Shown here: in pieces, positions 27,488-39,700 of the stretch
How positions within the stretch are numbered: position 1 is the first letter of the stretch
Layout: each line of letters starts with the position of its first letter
Assembly: GCA_964057225.1 (NCBI GenBank)
Contig: OZ059895.1
Span: 22,330,688-22,394,687 of the forward strand
Reading direction: 5' to 3'
DNA: 64,000 nt
Source: Auanema rhodensis
Taxonomy: Eukaryota; Nematoda; Chromadorea; Rhabditida; Rhabditidae
Translations under genes and position numbers: made by a program
The notes under the pieces: model-generated
Database searches by the model: none
The model's input: only the letters and a program-made list of their open reading frames with translations
What the model was told of the DNA's origin: nothing

Positions 27488-27925
27488 TGATGTGCGCTTG
27501 GTATGTAACTCGCTTCACGTGAAAGATAAAGAGATGCGGTTTTCAAAATTAGATTCCTCATGTCCATATTAGTCTAAAAACTAATTTTTATTGATATTGA
27601 TGCATGGTAACCATGACTTTGAAATTTACGTGAACTTTAATTTATGCTTATTAAGTGTACACGTGATGTGCACTTGGTATGTAACTTGCTTCACGTGAAA
27701 GATAAAGGGATGCGGTTTTCAAAATTAGATTCCCCATGTCCATATTAGTCTAAAAACAAATTTTTGTTGATATTGGTGGATGGTAACCATGACTTTGAAA
27801 TTTACGTGAACTTTAATTTATGCTAATTAAGTGTACACGTGATGTGCACTCGGTATGTAACTCGCTTCACGTGAAATATGAAGAGATGCGGTTTTCAAAA
27901 TTAGATTCCCCATGTCCATATTAGA
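27488..27925 (+). repeat. Satellite monomers between two higher-order blocks
   Basis: About two and a half monomers link the 1230-bp and 879-bp blocks. They include AAAACTAATTTTTATTG near 27579 (usually ACGAATT), a CTTGC/AAGGG unit, and a CACTCGG/GAAATATGAAG unit with TTAGACTAAAAAC near 27922. Only satellite is present. Confidence 0.8.
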
Positions 27926-29699
27926 CTAAAAACAAATTTTTATTAATATTGGTGCTTGGTAACCATGACTTTGAAATTTACGTGAACTTTAATTTATGCT
28001 AATTAAGTGAACACATGATGTGCACTTGGTATGTAACTCGCTTCACGTGAAAGATAGAGAGATGCGGTTTTCAAAATAGATTCCCCATGTCCATATTAGT
28101 CTAAAAACGAATTTTTATTGATATTGATTCATGGTAACCATGACTTTGAAAATTACGTGAACTTTAATTTATGCTAATTAAGTGAACACATGATGTGCAC
28201 TTGGTATGTAACTCGCTTCACGTGAAAGATAAAGGGATGCGGTTCTCAAAAGTAGATTCCCCATGTCCATATTAGTCTAAAAACAAATTTTTATTAATAT
28301 TGGTGCATGGTAACCATGACTTTGAAATTTACGTGAACTTTAATTTATGCTAATTAAGTGTACACATGATGTGCGCTTGGTATGTAACTCGCTTCACGTG
28401 AAAGATAAAGAGATGCGGTTTTCAAAATTAGATTCCCCATTTCCATATTAGTCTAAAAACAATATTTTATTGATATTGGTGCATGGCAACCATGACTTTA
28501 AAATTTACGTGAACTTTAATTTATGCTAATTAAGTGTACACATGTTGTGCACTTGGTATGTAACTCGCTTCACGTCAAAGATAAAGAGATGCGGTTTTCA
28601 AAATTAGATTCCCCATGTCCATATTAGTCTAAAAACGAATTTTTATTGATATTGATGCATGGTAACCATGACTTTGAAATTTACGTGAACTTTAATTTAT
28701 GCTTATTAAGTGTACACGTGATGTGCACTTGGTATGTAACTTGCTTCACGTGAAAGATAAAGGGATGCGGTTTTCAAAATTAGATTCCACATGTCCATAT
28801 TAGTCTAAAAACAAATTTTTATTAATATTGGTGCTTGGTAACCATGACTTTGAAATTTACGTGAACTTTAATTTATGCTAATTAAGTGAACACATGATGT
28901 GCACTTGGTATGTAACTCGCTTCACGTGAAAGATAGAGAGATGCGGTTTTCAAAATAGATTCCCCATGTCCATATTAGTCTAAAAACGAATTTTTATTGA
29001 TATTGATTCATGGTAACCATGACTTTGAAAATTACGTGAACTTTAATTTATGCTAATTAAGTGAACACATGATGTGCACTTGGTATGTAACTCGCTTCAC
29101 GTGAAAGATAAAGGGATGCGGTTCTCAAAAGTAGATTCCCCATGTCCATATTAGTCTAAAAACAAATTTTTATTAATATTGGTGCATGGTAACCATGACT
29201 TTGAAATTTACGTGAACTTTAATTTATGCTAATTAAGTGTACACATGATGTGCGCTTGGTATGTAACTCGCTTCACGTGAAAGATAAAGAGATGCGGTTT
29301 TCAAAATTAGATTCCCCATTTCCATATTAGTCTAAAAACAATATTTTATTGATATTGGTGCATGGCAACCATGACTTTAAAATTTACGTGAACTTTAATT
29401 TATGCTAATTAAGTGTACACATGTTGTGCACTTGGTATGTAACTCGCTTCACGTCAAAGATAAAGAGATGCGGTTTTCAAAATTAGATTCCCCATGTCCA
29501 TATTAGTCTAAAAACGAATTTTTATTGATATTGATGCATGGTAACCATGACTTTGAAATTTACGTGAACTTTAATTTATGCTTATTAAGTGTACACGTGA
29601 TGTGCACTTGGTATGTAACTTGCTTCACGTGAAAGATAAAGGGATGCGGTTTTCAAAATTAGATTCCACATGTCCATATTAGTCTAAAAACAAATTTTT
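27926..29699 (+). repeat. Tandem pentamer duplication, 879 bp x2
   Basis: GATGCGGTTCTCAAAAG occurs only twice in the window that I noticed; GGTTCTC is at 28241 and 29120, 879 bp apart. CATGTTGTGC is at 28541 and 29420, with the same offset. The copies share an identical order: GGTGCTTGG, GTGAACAC/GATAGAGAG, AAGGG/AAAAGTAG, ACAATATTTT, CATGTTGTGC, CCACATGTCC. The unit is five monomers minus one base, owing to one 175-bp member. Confidence 0.9.
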
Positions 29700-31109
29700 G
29701 TTGATATTGGTGGATGGTAACCATGACTTTGTAATTTACGTGAACTTTAATTTATGCTAATTAAGTGTACACGTGATGTGCACTTGGTATGTAACTCGCT
29801 TCACGTGAAAGATAAAGAGATGCGGTTTTCAAAATTAGATTCCTCATGTCCATATCAGTCTAAAAACGAATTTTTATTGATATTGATGCATGGTAACCAT
29901 GACTTTGAAATTTACGTGAACTTTAATTTATGCTTATTAAGTGTACACGTGATGTGCACTTGGTATGTAACTTGCTTCACGTGAAAGATAAAGGGATGCG
30001 GTTTTCAAAATTAGATTCCCCATGTCCATATTAGTCTAAAAACAAATTTTTGTTGATATTGGTGGATGGTAACCATGACTTTGAAATTTACGTGAACTTT
30101 AATTTATGCTAATTAAGTGTACACGTGATGTGCACTCGGTATGTAACTCGCTTCACGTGAAATATGAAGAGATGCGGTTTTCAAAATTAGATTCCCCATG
30201 TCCATATTAGTCTAAAAACAAATTTTTATTGATATTGGTGCTTGGTAACCATGACTTTGAAATTTACGTGAACTTTAATTTATGCTTATTAAGTGTACAC
30301 GTGATGTGCACTTGGTATGTAACTCGCTTCACGTGAAAGATAAAGGGATGCGGTTTTCAAAATTAGATTCCCCATTTCCATATTAGTCTAAAAACAAATT
30401 TTTATTAATATTGGTGCATGGTAACCATGACTTTGAAATTTACGTGAACTTTAATTTATGCTAATTAAGTGTACACATGATGTGCGCTTGGTATGTAACT
30501 CGCTTCACGTGAAATATGAAGAGATGCGGTTTTCAAAATTAGATTCCCCATGTCCATATTAGTCTAAAAACAAATTTTTATTAATATTGGTGCTTGGTAA
30601 CCATGACTTTGAAATTTACGTGAACTTTAATTTATGCTAATTAAGTGAACACATGATGTGCACTTGGTATGTAACTCGCTTCACGTGAAAGATAGAGAGA
30701 TGCGGTTTTCAAAATAGATTCCCCATGTCCATATTAGTCTAAAAACGAATTTTTATTGATATTGATTCATGGTAACCATGACTTTGAAAATTACGTGAAC
30801 TTTAATTTATGCTAATTAAGTGAACACATGATGTGCACTTGGTATGTAACTCGCTTCACGTGAAAGATAAAGAGATGTGGTTTTCAAAATAGATTCCCCA
30901 TGTCCATATTAGTCTAAAAACGAATTTTTATTGATATTGATTCATGGTAACCATGACTTTGAAAATTACGTGAACTTTAATTTATGCTTATTAAGTGTAC
31001 ACGTGATGTGCACTTGGTATGTAACTCGCTTCACGTGAAAGATAAAGGGATGCGGTTTTCAAAATTAGATTCCCCATGTCCATATTAGTCTAAAAACAAA
31101 TTTTTATTA
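29700..31109 (+). repeat. Satellite monomers, near copy of the 21.4-22.1 kb segment
   Basis: The CATATCAG monomer at 29754 and the units after it repeat the order found from 21491, at an offset of 8263 bp, to about 30.36 kb (CCATTTCC here, CCATGTCC there). From 30.5 to 31.1 kb come GAAATATGAAG, GATAGAGAG and GATGTGG units like those near 59.2-59.8 kb. No gene is visible. Confidence 0.78.
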
Positions 31110-32280
31110 ATATTGGTGCATGGTAACCATGACTTTGAAATTTACGTGAACTTTAATTTATGCTAATTAAGTGTACACATGATGTGCGCTTGGTATGTAA
31201 CTCGCTTCACGTGAAAGATAAAGAGATGTGGTTTTCAAAATAGATTCCCCATGTCCATATTAGTCTAAAAACGAATTTTTATTGATATTGATTCATGGTA
31301 ACCATGACTTTGAAAATTACGTGAACTTTAATTTATGCTTATTAAGTGTACACGTGATGTGCACTTGGTATGTAACTCGCTTCACGTGAAAGATAAAGGG
31401 ATGCGGTTTTCAAAATTAGATTCCCCATGTCCATATTAGTCTAAAAACAAATTTTTATTAATATTGGTGCATGGTAACCATGACTTTGAAATTTACGTGA
31501 ACTTTAATTTATGCTAATTAAGTGTACACATGATGTGCGCTTGGTATGTAACTCGCTTCACGTGAAAGATAAAGAGATGCGGTTTTCAAAATTAGATTTC
31601 GCATGTCCATATTAGTCTAAAAACAAATTTTTATTGATATTGGTGCATGGTAACCATGACTTTGAAATTTACGTGAACTTTAATTTATGCTAATTAAGTG
31701 TACACATGATGTGCGCTTGGTATGTAACTCGCTTCACGTGAAAGATAAAGAGATGTGGTTTTCAAAATAGATTCCCCATGTCCATATTAGTCTAAAAACG
31801 AATTTTTATTGATATTGATTCATGGTAACCATGACTTTGAAAATTACGTGAACTTTAATTTATGCTTATTAAGTGTACACGTGATGTGCACTTGGTATGT
31901 AACTCGCTTCACGTGAAAGATAAAGGGATGCGGTTTTCAAAATTAGATTCCCCATGTCCATATTAGTCTAAAAACAAATTTTTATTAATATTGGTGCATG
32001 GTAACCATGACTTTGAAATTTACGTGAACTTTAATTTATGCTAATTAAGTGTACACATGATGTGCGCTTGGTATGTAACTCGCTTCACGTGAAAGATTAA
32101 GAGATGCGGTTTTCAAAATTAGATTTCGCATGTCCATATTAGTCTAAAAACAATTTTTTATTGATATTGGTGCATGGTAACCATGACTTTAAAATTTACG
32201 TGAACTTTAATTTATGCTAATTAAGTGTACACATGATGTGCGCTTGGTATGTAACTCGCTTCACGTGAAAGATAAAGAGA
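31110..32280 (+). repeat. Trimer duplication, 527 bp x2
   Basis: GAGATGTGG is at 31223 and 31750, and GATTTCGCATG at 31595 and 32122, both 527 bp apart (3 x 176 minus 1, because one unit is 175 bp). Small differences separate the copies: AAAGATTAAG near 32094, ACAATTTTTTATTG at 32151 and TTTAAAATTTACG near 32188. The same trimer recurs at 59.5-60.5 kb. Confidence 0.87.
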
Positions 32281-33225
32281 TGCGGTTTTCAAAATTAGAT
32301 TCCTCATGTCCATATTAGTCTAAAAACGAATTTTTATTGATATTGATGCATGGTAACTATGACTTTGAAATTTACGTGAACTTTAATTTATGCTAATTAA
32401 GTGTACACATGATGTGCACTTGGTATGTAACTCGCTTCACGTCAACGATAAAGAGATGCGGTTTTCAAAATTAGATTCCCCATGTCCATATTAGTCTAAA
32501 AACAAATTTTTATTAATATTGGTGCATGGTAACCATGACTTTGAAATTTACGTGAACTTTAATTTATGCTAATTAAGTGTACACATGATGTGCACTTGGT
32601 ATGTAAAACGCTTCACGTCAAAGATAAAGAGATGCGGTTTTCCAAATTAGATTCCCCATGTCCATATCAGTTCAAAAACAAATTTTTGTTGATATTGGTG
32701 GATGGTAACCATGACTTTGAAATTTACGTGAACTTTAATTTATGCTAATTAAGTGTACACATGATGTGCGCTTGGTATGTAACTCGCTTCACGTGAAAGA
32801 TAAAGGGATGCGGTTTTCAAAATTAGATTCCCCATGTCCATATTAGTCTAAAAACGAATTTTTATTGATATTGATGCATGGTAACCATGACTTTGAAATT
32901 TACGTGAACTTTAATTTATGCTTATTAAGTGTACACGTGATGTGCACTTGGTATGTAACTTGCTTCACGTGAAAGATAAAGGGATGCGGTTTTCAAAATT
33001 AGATTCCCCATGTCCATATTAGTCTAAAAACAAATTTTTGTTGATATTGGTGGATGGTAACCATGACTTTGAAATTTACGTGAACTTTAATTTATGCTAA
33101 TTAAGTGTACACGTGATGTGCACTCGGTATGTAACTCGCTTCACGTGAAATATGAAGAGATGCGGTTTTCAAAATTAGATTCCCCATGTCCATATTAGTC
33201 TAAAAACAAATTTTTATTAATATTG
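31200..33225 (+). repeat. Left member of a 2-kb block repeated 28,317 bp away
   Basis: Six markers in this block recur at the same offset of 28317 bp: GAGATGTGG 31223/59540 and 31750/60067, GATTTCGC 31595/59912, CAATTTTTTATTG 32151/60468, GGTAACTATGAC (AACTAT 32355/60672), GTCAACG 32441/60758, and the GTAAAACGC monomer 32566/60883. The match begins near 31200 and ends near 33210, where TTAATATTGG meets TTCATATTGG. Confidence 0.88.
32566..32741 (+). repeat. Rare GTAAAACGC monomer subtype, isolated copy
   Basis: This unit combines several changes from the common monomer: GTAAAACGCTTC for GTAACTCGCTTC, TTTTCCAAATTAG for TTTTCAAAATTAG, and CAGTTCAAAAAC for TAGTCTAAAAAC. The same combination is present at 58598, 60883, 61939, 62643 and 62819, always with flanking GTCAACG or CTTTCATTTATG/CTTTAATTTATG context. 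It is about 26 kb from its nearest relative and so marks a long-range copy event. Confidence 0.85.
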
Positions 33226-36200
33226 GTGCTTGGTAACCATGACTTTGAAATTTACGTGAACTTTAATTTATGCTAATTAAGTGAACACATGATGTGCACT
33301 TGGTATGTAACTCGCTTCACGTGAAAGATAGAGAGATGCGGTTTTCAAAATAGATTCCCCATGTCCATATTAGTCTAAAAACGAATTTTTATTGATATTG
33401 ATGCATGGTAACCATGACTTTGAAATTTACGTGAACTTTAATTTATGCTTATTAAGTGTACACGTGATGTGCACTTCGTATGTAACTCGCTTCACGTCAA
33501 AGATAAAGAGAAGCGGTTTTCAAAATTAGATTCCCCATTTCCATATTAGTCTAAAAACAATATTTTATTGATATTGGTGCATGGCAACCATGACTTTAAA
33601 ATTTACGTGAACTTTAATTTATGCTAATTAAGTGTACACATGATGTGCACTTGGTATGTAACTCGCTTCACGTCAAAGATAAAGAGATGCGGTTTTCAAA
33701 ATTAGATTCCCCATGTCCATATTAGTCTAAAAACAAATTTTTATTAATATTGGTGCATGGTAACCATGACTTTGAAATTTACGTGAACTTTAATTTATGC
33801 TAATTAAGTGTACACATGATGTGCGCTTGGTATGTAACTCGCTTCACGTGAAAGATAAAGAGATGCGGTTTTCAAAATTAGATTCCTCATGTCCATACTA
33901 GTCTAAAAACGAATTTTTATTGATATTGATGCATGGTAACCATGACTTTGAAATTTACGTGAACTTTAATTTATGCTTATTAAGTGTACACGTGATGTGC
34001 ACTTGGTATGTAACTTGCTTCACGTGAAAGATAAAGGGATGCGGTTTTCAAAATTAGATTCCCCATGTCCATATTAGTCTAAAAACAAATTTTTATTAAT
34101 ATTGGTGCATGGTAACCATGACTTTGAAATTTACGTGAACTTTAATTTATGCTAATTAAGTGTACACATGATGTGCGCTTGGTATGTAACTCGCTTCACG
34201 TCAAAGATAAAGAGATGCGGTTTTCAAAATTAGATTCCCCATTTCCATATTAGTCTAAAAACAATATTTTATTGATATTGGTGCATGGCAACCATGACTT
34301 TAAAATTTACGTGAACTTTAATTTATGCTAATTAAGTGTACACATGATGTGCACTTGGTATGTAACTCGCTTCACGTCAAAGATAGAGAGATGCGGTTTT
34401 CAAAATAGATTCCCCATGTCCATATTAGTCTAAAAACGAATTTTTATTGATATTGATGCATGGTAACCATGACTTTGAAATTTACGTGAACTTTAATTTA
34501 TGCTTATTAAGTGTACACGTGATGTGCACTTCGTATGTAACTCGCTTCACGTCAAAGATAAAGAGATGCGGTTTTCAAAATTAGATTCCCCATTTCCATA
34601 TTAGTCTAAAAACAATATTTTATTGATATTGGTGCATGGCAACCATGACTTTAAAATTTACGTGAACTTTAATTTATGCTAATTAAGTGTACACATGATG
34701 TGCACTTGGTATGTAACTCGCTTCACGTCAAAGATAGAGAGATGCGGTTTTCAAAATAGATTCCCCATGTCCATATTAGTCTAAAAACAAATTTTTATTA
34801 ATATTGGTGCATGGTAACCATGACTTTGAAATTTACGTGAACTTTAATTTATGCTAATTAAGTGTACACATGATGTGCGCTTGGTATGTAACTCGCTTCA
34901 CGTCAAAGATAAAGAGATGCGGTTTTCAAAATTAGATTCCCCATTTCCATATTAGTCTAAAAACAATATTTTATTGATATTGGTGCATGGCAACCATGAC
35001 TTTAAAATTTACGTGAACTTTAATTTATGCTAATTAAGTGTACACATGATGTGCACTTGGTATGTAACTCGCTTCACGTCAAAGATAAAGAGATGCGGTT
35101 TTCAAAATTAGATTCCCCATGTCCATATTAGTCTAAAAACAAATTTTTATTAATATTGGTGCATGGTAACCATGACTTTGAAATTTACGTGAACTTTAAT
35201 TTATGCTAATTAAGTGTACACATGATGTGCGCTTGGTATGTAACTCGCTTCACGTGAAAGATAAAGAGATGCGCTTTTCAAAATTAGATTCCTCATGTCC
35301 ATACTAGTCTAAAAACGAATTTTTATTGATATTGATGCATGGTAACCATGACTTTGAAATTTACGTGAACTTTAATTTATGCTTATTAAGTGTACACGTG
35401 ATGTGCACTTGGTATGTAACTTGCTTCACGTGAAAGATAAAGGGATGCGGTTTTCAAAATTAGATTCCCCATGTCCATATTAGTCTAAAAACAAATTTTT
35501 GTTGATATTGGTGGATGGTAACCATGACTTTGTAATTTACGTGAACTTTAATTTATGCTAATTAAGTGTACACGTGATGTGCACTTGGTATGTAACTCGC
35601 TTCACGTGAAAGATAAAGAGATGCGGTTTTCAAAATTAGATTCCTCATGTCCATATTAGTCTAAAAACGAATTTTAATTGATATTGATGCATGGCAACCA
35701 TGACTTTAAAATTTACGTGAACTTTAATTTATGCTAATTAAGTGTACACATGATGTGCACTTGGTATGTAACTCGCTTCACGTCAAAGATAAAGAGATGC
35801 GGTTTTCAAAATTAGATTCCCCATGTCCATATTAGTCTAAAAACAAATTTTTATTAATATTGGTGCATGGTAACCATGACTTTGAAATTTACGTGAACTT
35901 TAATTTATGCTAATTAAGTGTACACATGATGTGCGCTTGGTATGTAACTCGCTTCACGTGAAAGATAAAGAGATGCGGTTTTCAAAATTAGATTCCTCAT
36001 GTCCATACTAGTCTAAAAACGAATTTTTATTGATATTGATGCATGGTAACCATGACTTTGAAATTTACGTGAACTTTAATTTATGCTTATTAAGTGTACA
36101 CGTGATGTGCACTTGGTATGTAACTTGCTTCACGTGAAAGATAAAGGGATGCGGTTTTCAAAATTAGATTTCCCATGTCCATATTAGTCTAAAAACAAAT

Positions 36201-36754
36201 TTTTGTTGATATTGGTGTATGGTAACCATGACTTTGTAATTTACGTGAACTTTAATTTATGCTAATTAAGTGTACACGTGATGTGCACTTGGTATGTAAC
36301 TCGCTTCACGTGAAAGATAAAGAGATGCGGTTTTCAAAATTAGATTCCTCATGTCCATATTAGTCTAAAAACGAATTTTTATTGATATTGATGCATGGTA
36401 ACCATGACTTTGAAATTTACGTGAACTTTAATTTATGCTTATTAAGTGTACACATGATGTGCGCTTGGTATGTAACTCGCTTCACGTGAAAGATAAAGAG
36501 ATGCGGTTTTCAAAATTAGATTCCTCATGTCCATACTAGTCTAAAAACGAATTTTTATTGATATTGATGCATGGTAACCATGACTTTGAAATTTACGTGA
36601 ACTTTAATTTATGCTTATTAAGTGTACACGTGATGTGCACTTGGTATGTAACTCGCTTCACGTGAAAGATAAAGGGATGCGGTTTTCAAAAGTAGATTCC
36701 CCATGTCCATATTAGTCTAAAAACAAATTTTTATTAATATTGGTGCATGGTAAC
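33226..36754 (+). repeat. Satellite monomers with a 1055-bp repeat and a distant copy of the 14-16 kb block
   Basis: GTGCACTTCGTATG is found at 33469 and 34524, 1055 bp apart (6 monomers minus 1), with CCCCATTTCC and ACAATATTTT units after each. From about 35.1 to 36.4 kb the variant order matches 14.0-15.4 kb at offset 21103 (TTGTAATTTA 14430/35533, GGTGTATGG 15111/36214). The offset then drops by 352 bp to 20751 (AAAAGTAGATTCC 15941/36692), so two monomers are missing here. A singleton GATGCGCTTTTC lies near 35269. Confidence 0.8.
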
Positions 36755-39700
36755 CATGACTTTGAAATTTACGTGAACTTTAATTTATGCTAATTAAGTG
36801 TACACATGATGTGCGCTTGGTATGTAACTCGCTTCACGTGAAAGATAAAGAGATGCGGTTTTCAAAATTAGATTCCCCATTTCCATATTAGTCTAAAAAC
36901 AATATTTTATTGATATTGGTGCATGGCAACCATGACTTTAAAATTTACGTGAACTTTAATTTATGCTAATTAAGTGTACACATGTTGTGCACTTGGTATG
37001 TAACTCGCTTCACGTCAAAGATAAAGAGATGCGGTTTTCAAAATTAGATTCCCCATGTCCATATTAGTCTAAAAACGAATTTTTATTGATATTGATGCAT
37101 GGTAACCATGACTTTGAAATTTACGTGAACTTTAATTTATGCTTATTAAGTGTACACGTGATGTGCACTTGGTATGTAACTTGCTTCACGTGAAAGATAA
37201 AGGGATGCGGTTTTCAAAATTAGATTCCACATGTCCATATTAGTCTAAAAACAAATTTTTGTTGATATTGGTGGATGGTAACCATGACTTTGTAATTTAC
37301 GTGAACTTTAATTTATGCTAATTAAGTGTACACGTGATGTGCACTTGGTATGTAACTCGCTTCACGTGAAAGATAAAGAGATGCGGTTTTCAAAATTAGA
37401 TTCCTCATGTCCATATCAGTCTAAAAACGAATTTTTATTGATATTGATGCATGGTAACCATGACTTTGAAATATACGTGAACTTTAATTTATGCTTATTA
37501 AGTGTACACGTGATGTGCACTTGGTATGTAACTTGCTTCACGTGAAAGATAAAGGGATGCGGTTTTCAAAATTAGATTCCCCATGTCCATATTAGTCTAA
37601 AAACAAATTTTTGGTGATATTGGTGGATGGTAACCATGACTTTGAAATTTACGTGAACTTTAATTTATGCTAATTAAGTGTACACGTGATGTGCACTCGG
37701 TATGTAACTCGCTTCAAGTGAAATATGAAGAGATGCGGTTTTCAAAATTAGATTCCCCATGTCCATATTAGTCTAAAAACAAATTTTTGTTGATATTGGT
37801 GGATGGTAACCATGACTTTAAAATTTACGTGAACTTTAATTTATGCTAATTAAGTGTACACATGATGTGCGCTTGGTATGTAACTCGCTTCACGTGAAAG
37901 ATAAAGAGATGCGGTTTTCAAAATTAGATTCCTCATGTCCATACTAGTCTAAAAACGAATTTTTATTGATATTGATGCATGGTAACCATGACTTTGAAAT
38001 TTACGTGAACTTTAATTTATGCTTATTAAGTGTACACGTGATGTGCACTTGGTATGTAACTTGCTTCACGTGAAAGATAAAGGGATGCGGTTTTCAAAAT
38101 TAGATTCCCCATGTCCATATTAGTCTAAAAACAAATTTTTGTTGATATTGGTGGATGGTAACCATGACTTTGAAATTTACGTGAACTTTAATTTATGCTA
38201 ATTAAGTGTACACATGATGTGCGCTTGGTATGTAACTCGCTTCACGTGAAAGATAAAGAGATGCGGTTTTCAAAATTAGATTCCCCATTTCCATATTAGT
38301 CTAAAAACAATATTTTATTGATATTGGTGCATGGCAACCATGACTTTAAAATTTACGTGAACTTTAATTTATGCTAATTAAGTGTACACATGATGTGCAC
38401 TTGGTATGTAACTTGCTTCACGTGAAAGATAAAGGGATGCGGTTTTCAAAATTAGATTCCCCATGTCCATATTAGTCTAAAAACAAATTTTTGTTGATAT
38501 TGGTGGATGGTAACCATGACTTTGAAATTTACGTGAACTTTAATTTATGCTAATTAAGTGTACACATGATGTGCGCTTGGTATGTAACTCGCTTCACGTG
38601 AAAGATAAAGAGATGCGGTTTTCAAAATTAGATTCCCCATTTCCATATTAGTCTAAAAACAATATTTTATTGATATTGGTGCATGGCAACCATGACTTTA
38701 AAATTTACGTGAACTTTAATTTATGCTAATTAAGTGTACACATGATGTGCACTTGGTATGTAACTCGCTTCACGTCAAAGATAAAGAGATGCGGTTTTCA
38801 AAATTAGATTCCCCATGTCCATATTAGTCTAAAAACAAATTTTTATTAATATTGGTGCATGGTAACCATGACTTTGAAATTTACGTGAACTTTAATTTAT
38901 GCTAATTAAGTGTACACATGATGTGCGCTTGGTATGTAACTCGCTTCACGTGAAAGATAAAGAGATGCGGTTTTCAAAATTAGATTCCCCATTTCCATAT
39001 TAGTCTAAAAACAATATTTTATTGATATTGGTGCATGGCAACCATGACTTTAAAATTTACGTGAACTTTAATTTATGCTAATTAAGTGTACACATGATGT
39101 GCACTTGGTATGTAACTCGCTTCACGTCAAAGATAAAGAGATGCGGTTTTCAAAATTAGATTCCCCATGTCCATATTAGTCTAAAAACAAATTTTTATTA
39201 ATATTGGTGCATGGTAACCATGACTTTGAAATTTACGTGAACTTTAATTTATGCTAATTAAGTGTACACATGATGTGCGCTTGGTATGTAACTCGCTTCA
39301 CGTGAAAGATAAAGAGATGCGGTTTTCAAAATTAGATTCCTCATGTCCATACTAGTCTAAAAACGAATTTTTATTGATATTGATGCATGGTAACCATGAC
39401 TTTGAAATTTACGTGAACTTTAATTTATGCTTATTAAGTGTACACGTGATGTGCACTTGGTATGTAACTTGCTTCACGTGAAAGATAAAGGGATGCGGTT
39501 TTCAAAATTAGATTCCCCATGTCCATATTAGTCTAAAAACAAATTTTTGTTGATATTGGTGGATGGTAACCATGACTTTGAAATTTACGTGAACTTTAAT
39601 TTATGCTAATTAAGTGTACACATGATGTGCGCTTGGTATGTAACTCGCTTCACGTGAAAGATAAAGAGATGCGGTTTTCAAAATTAGATTCCCCATTTCC

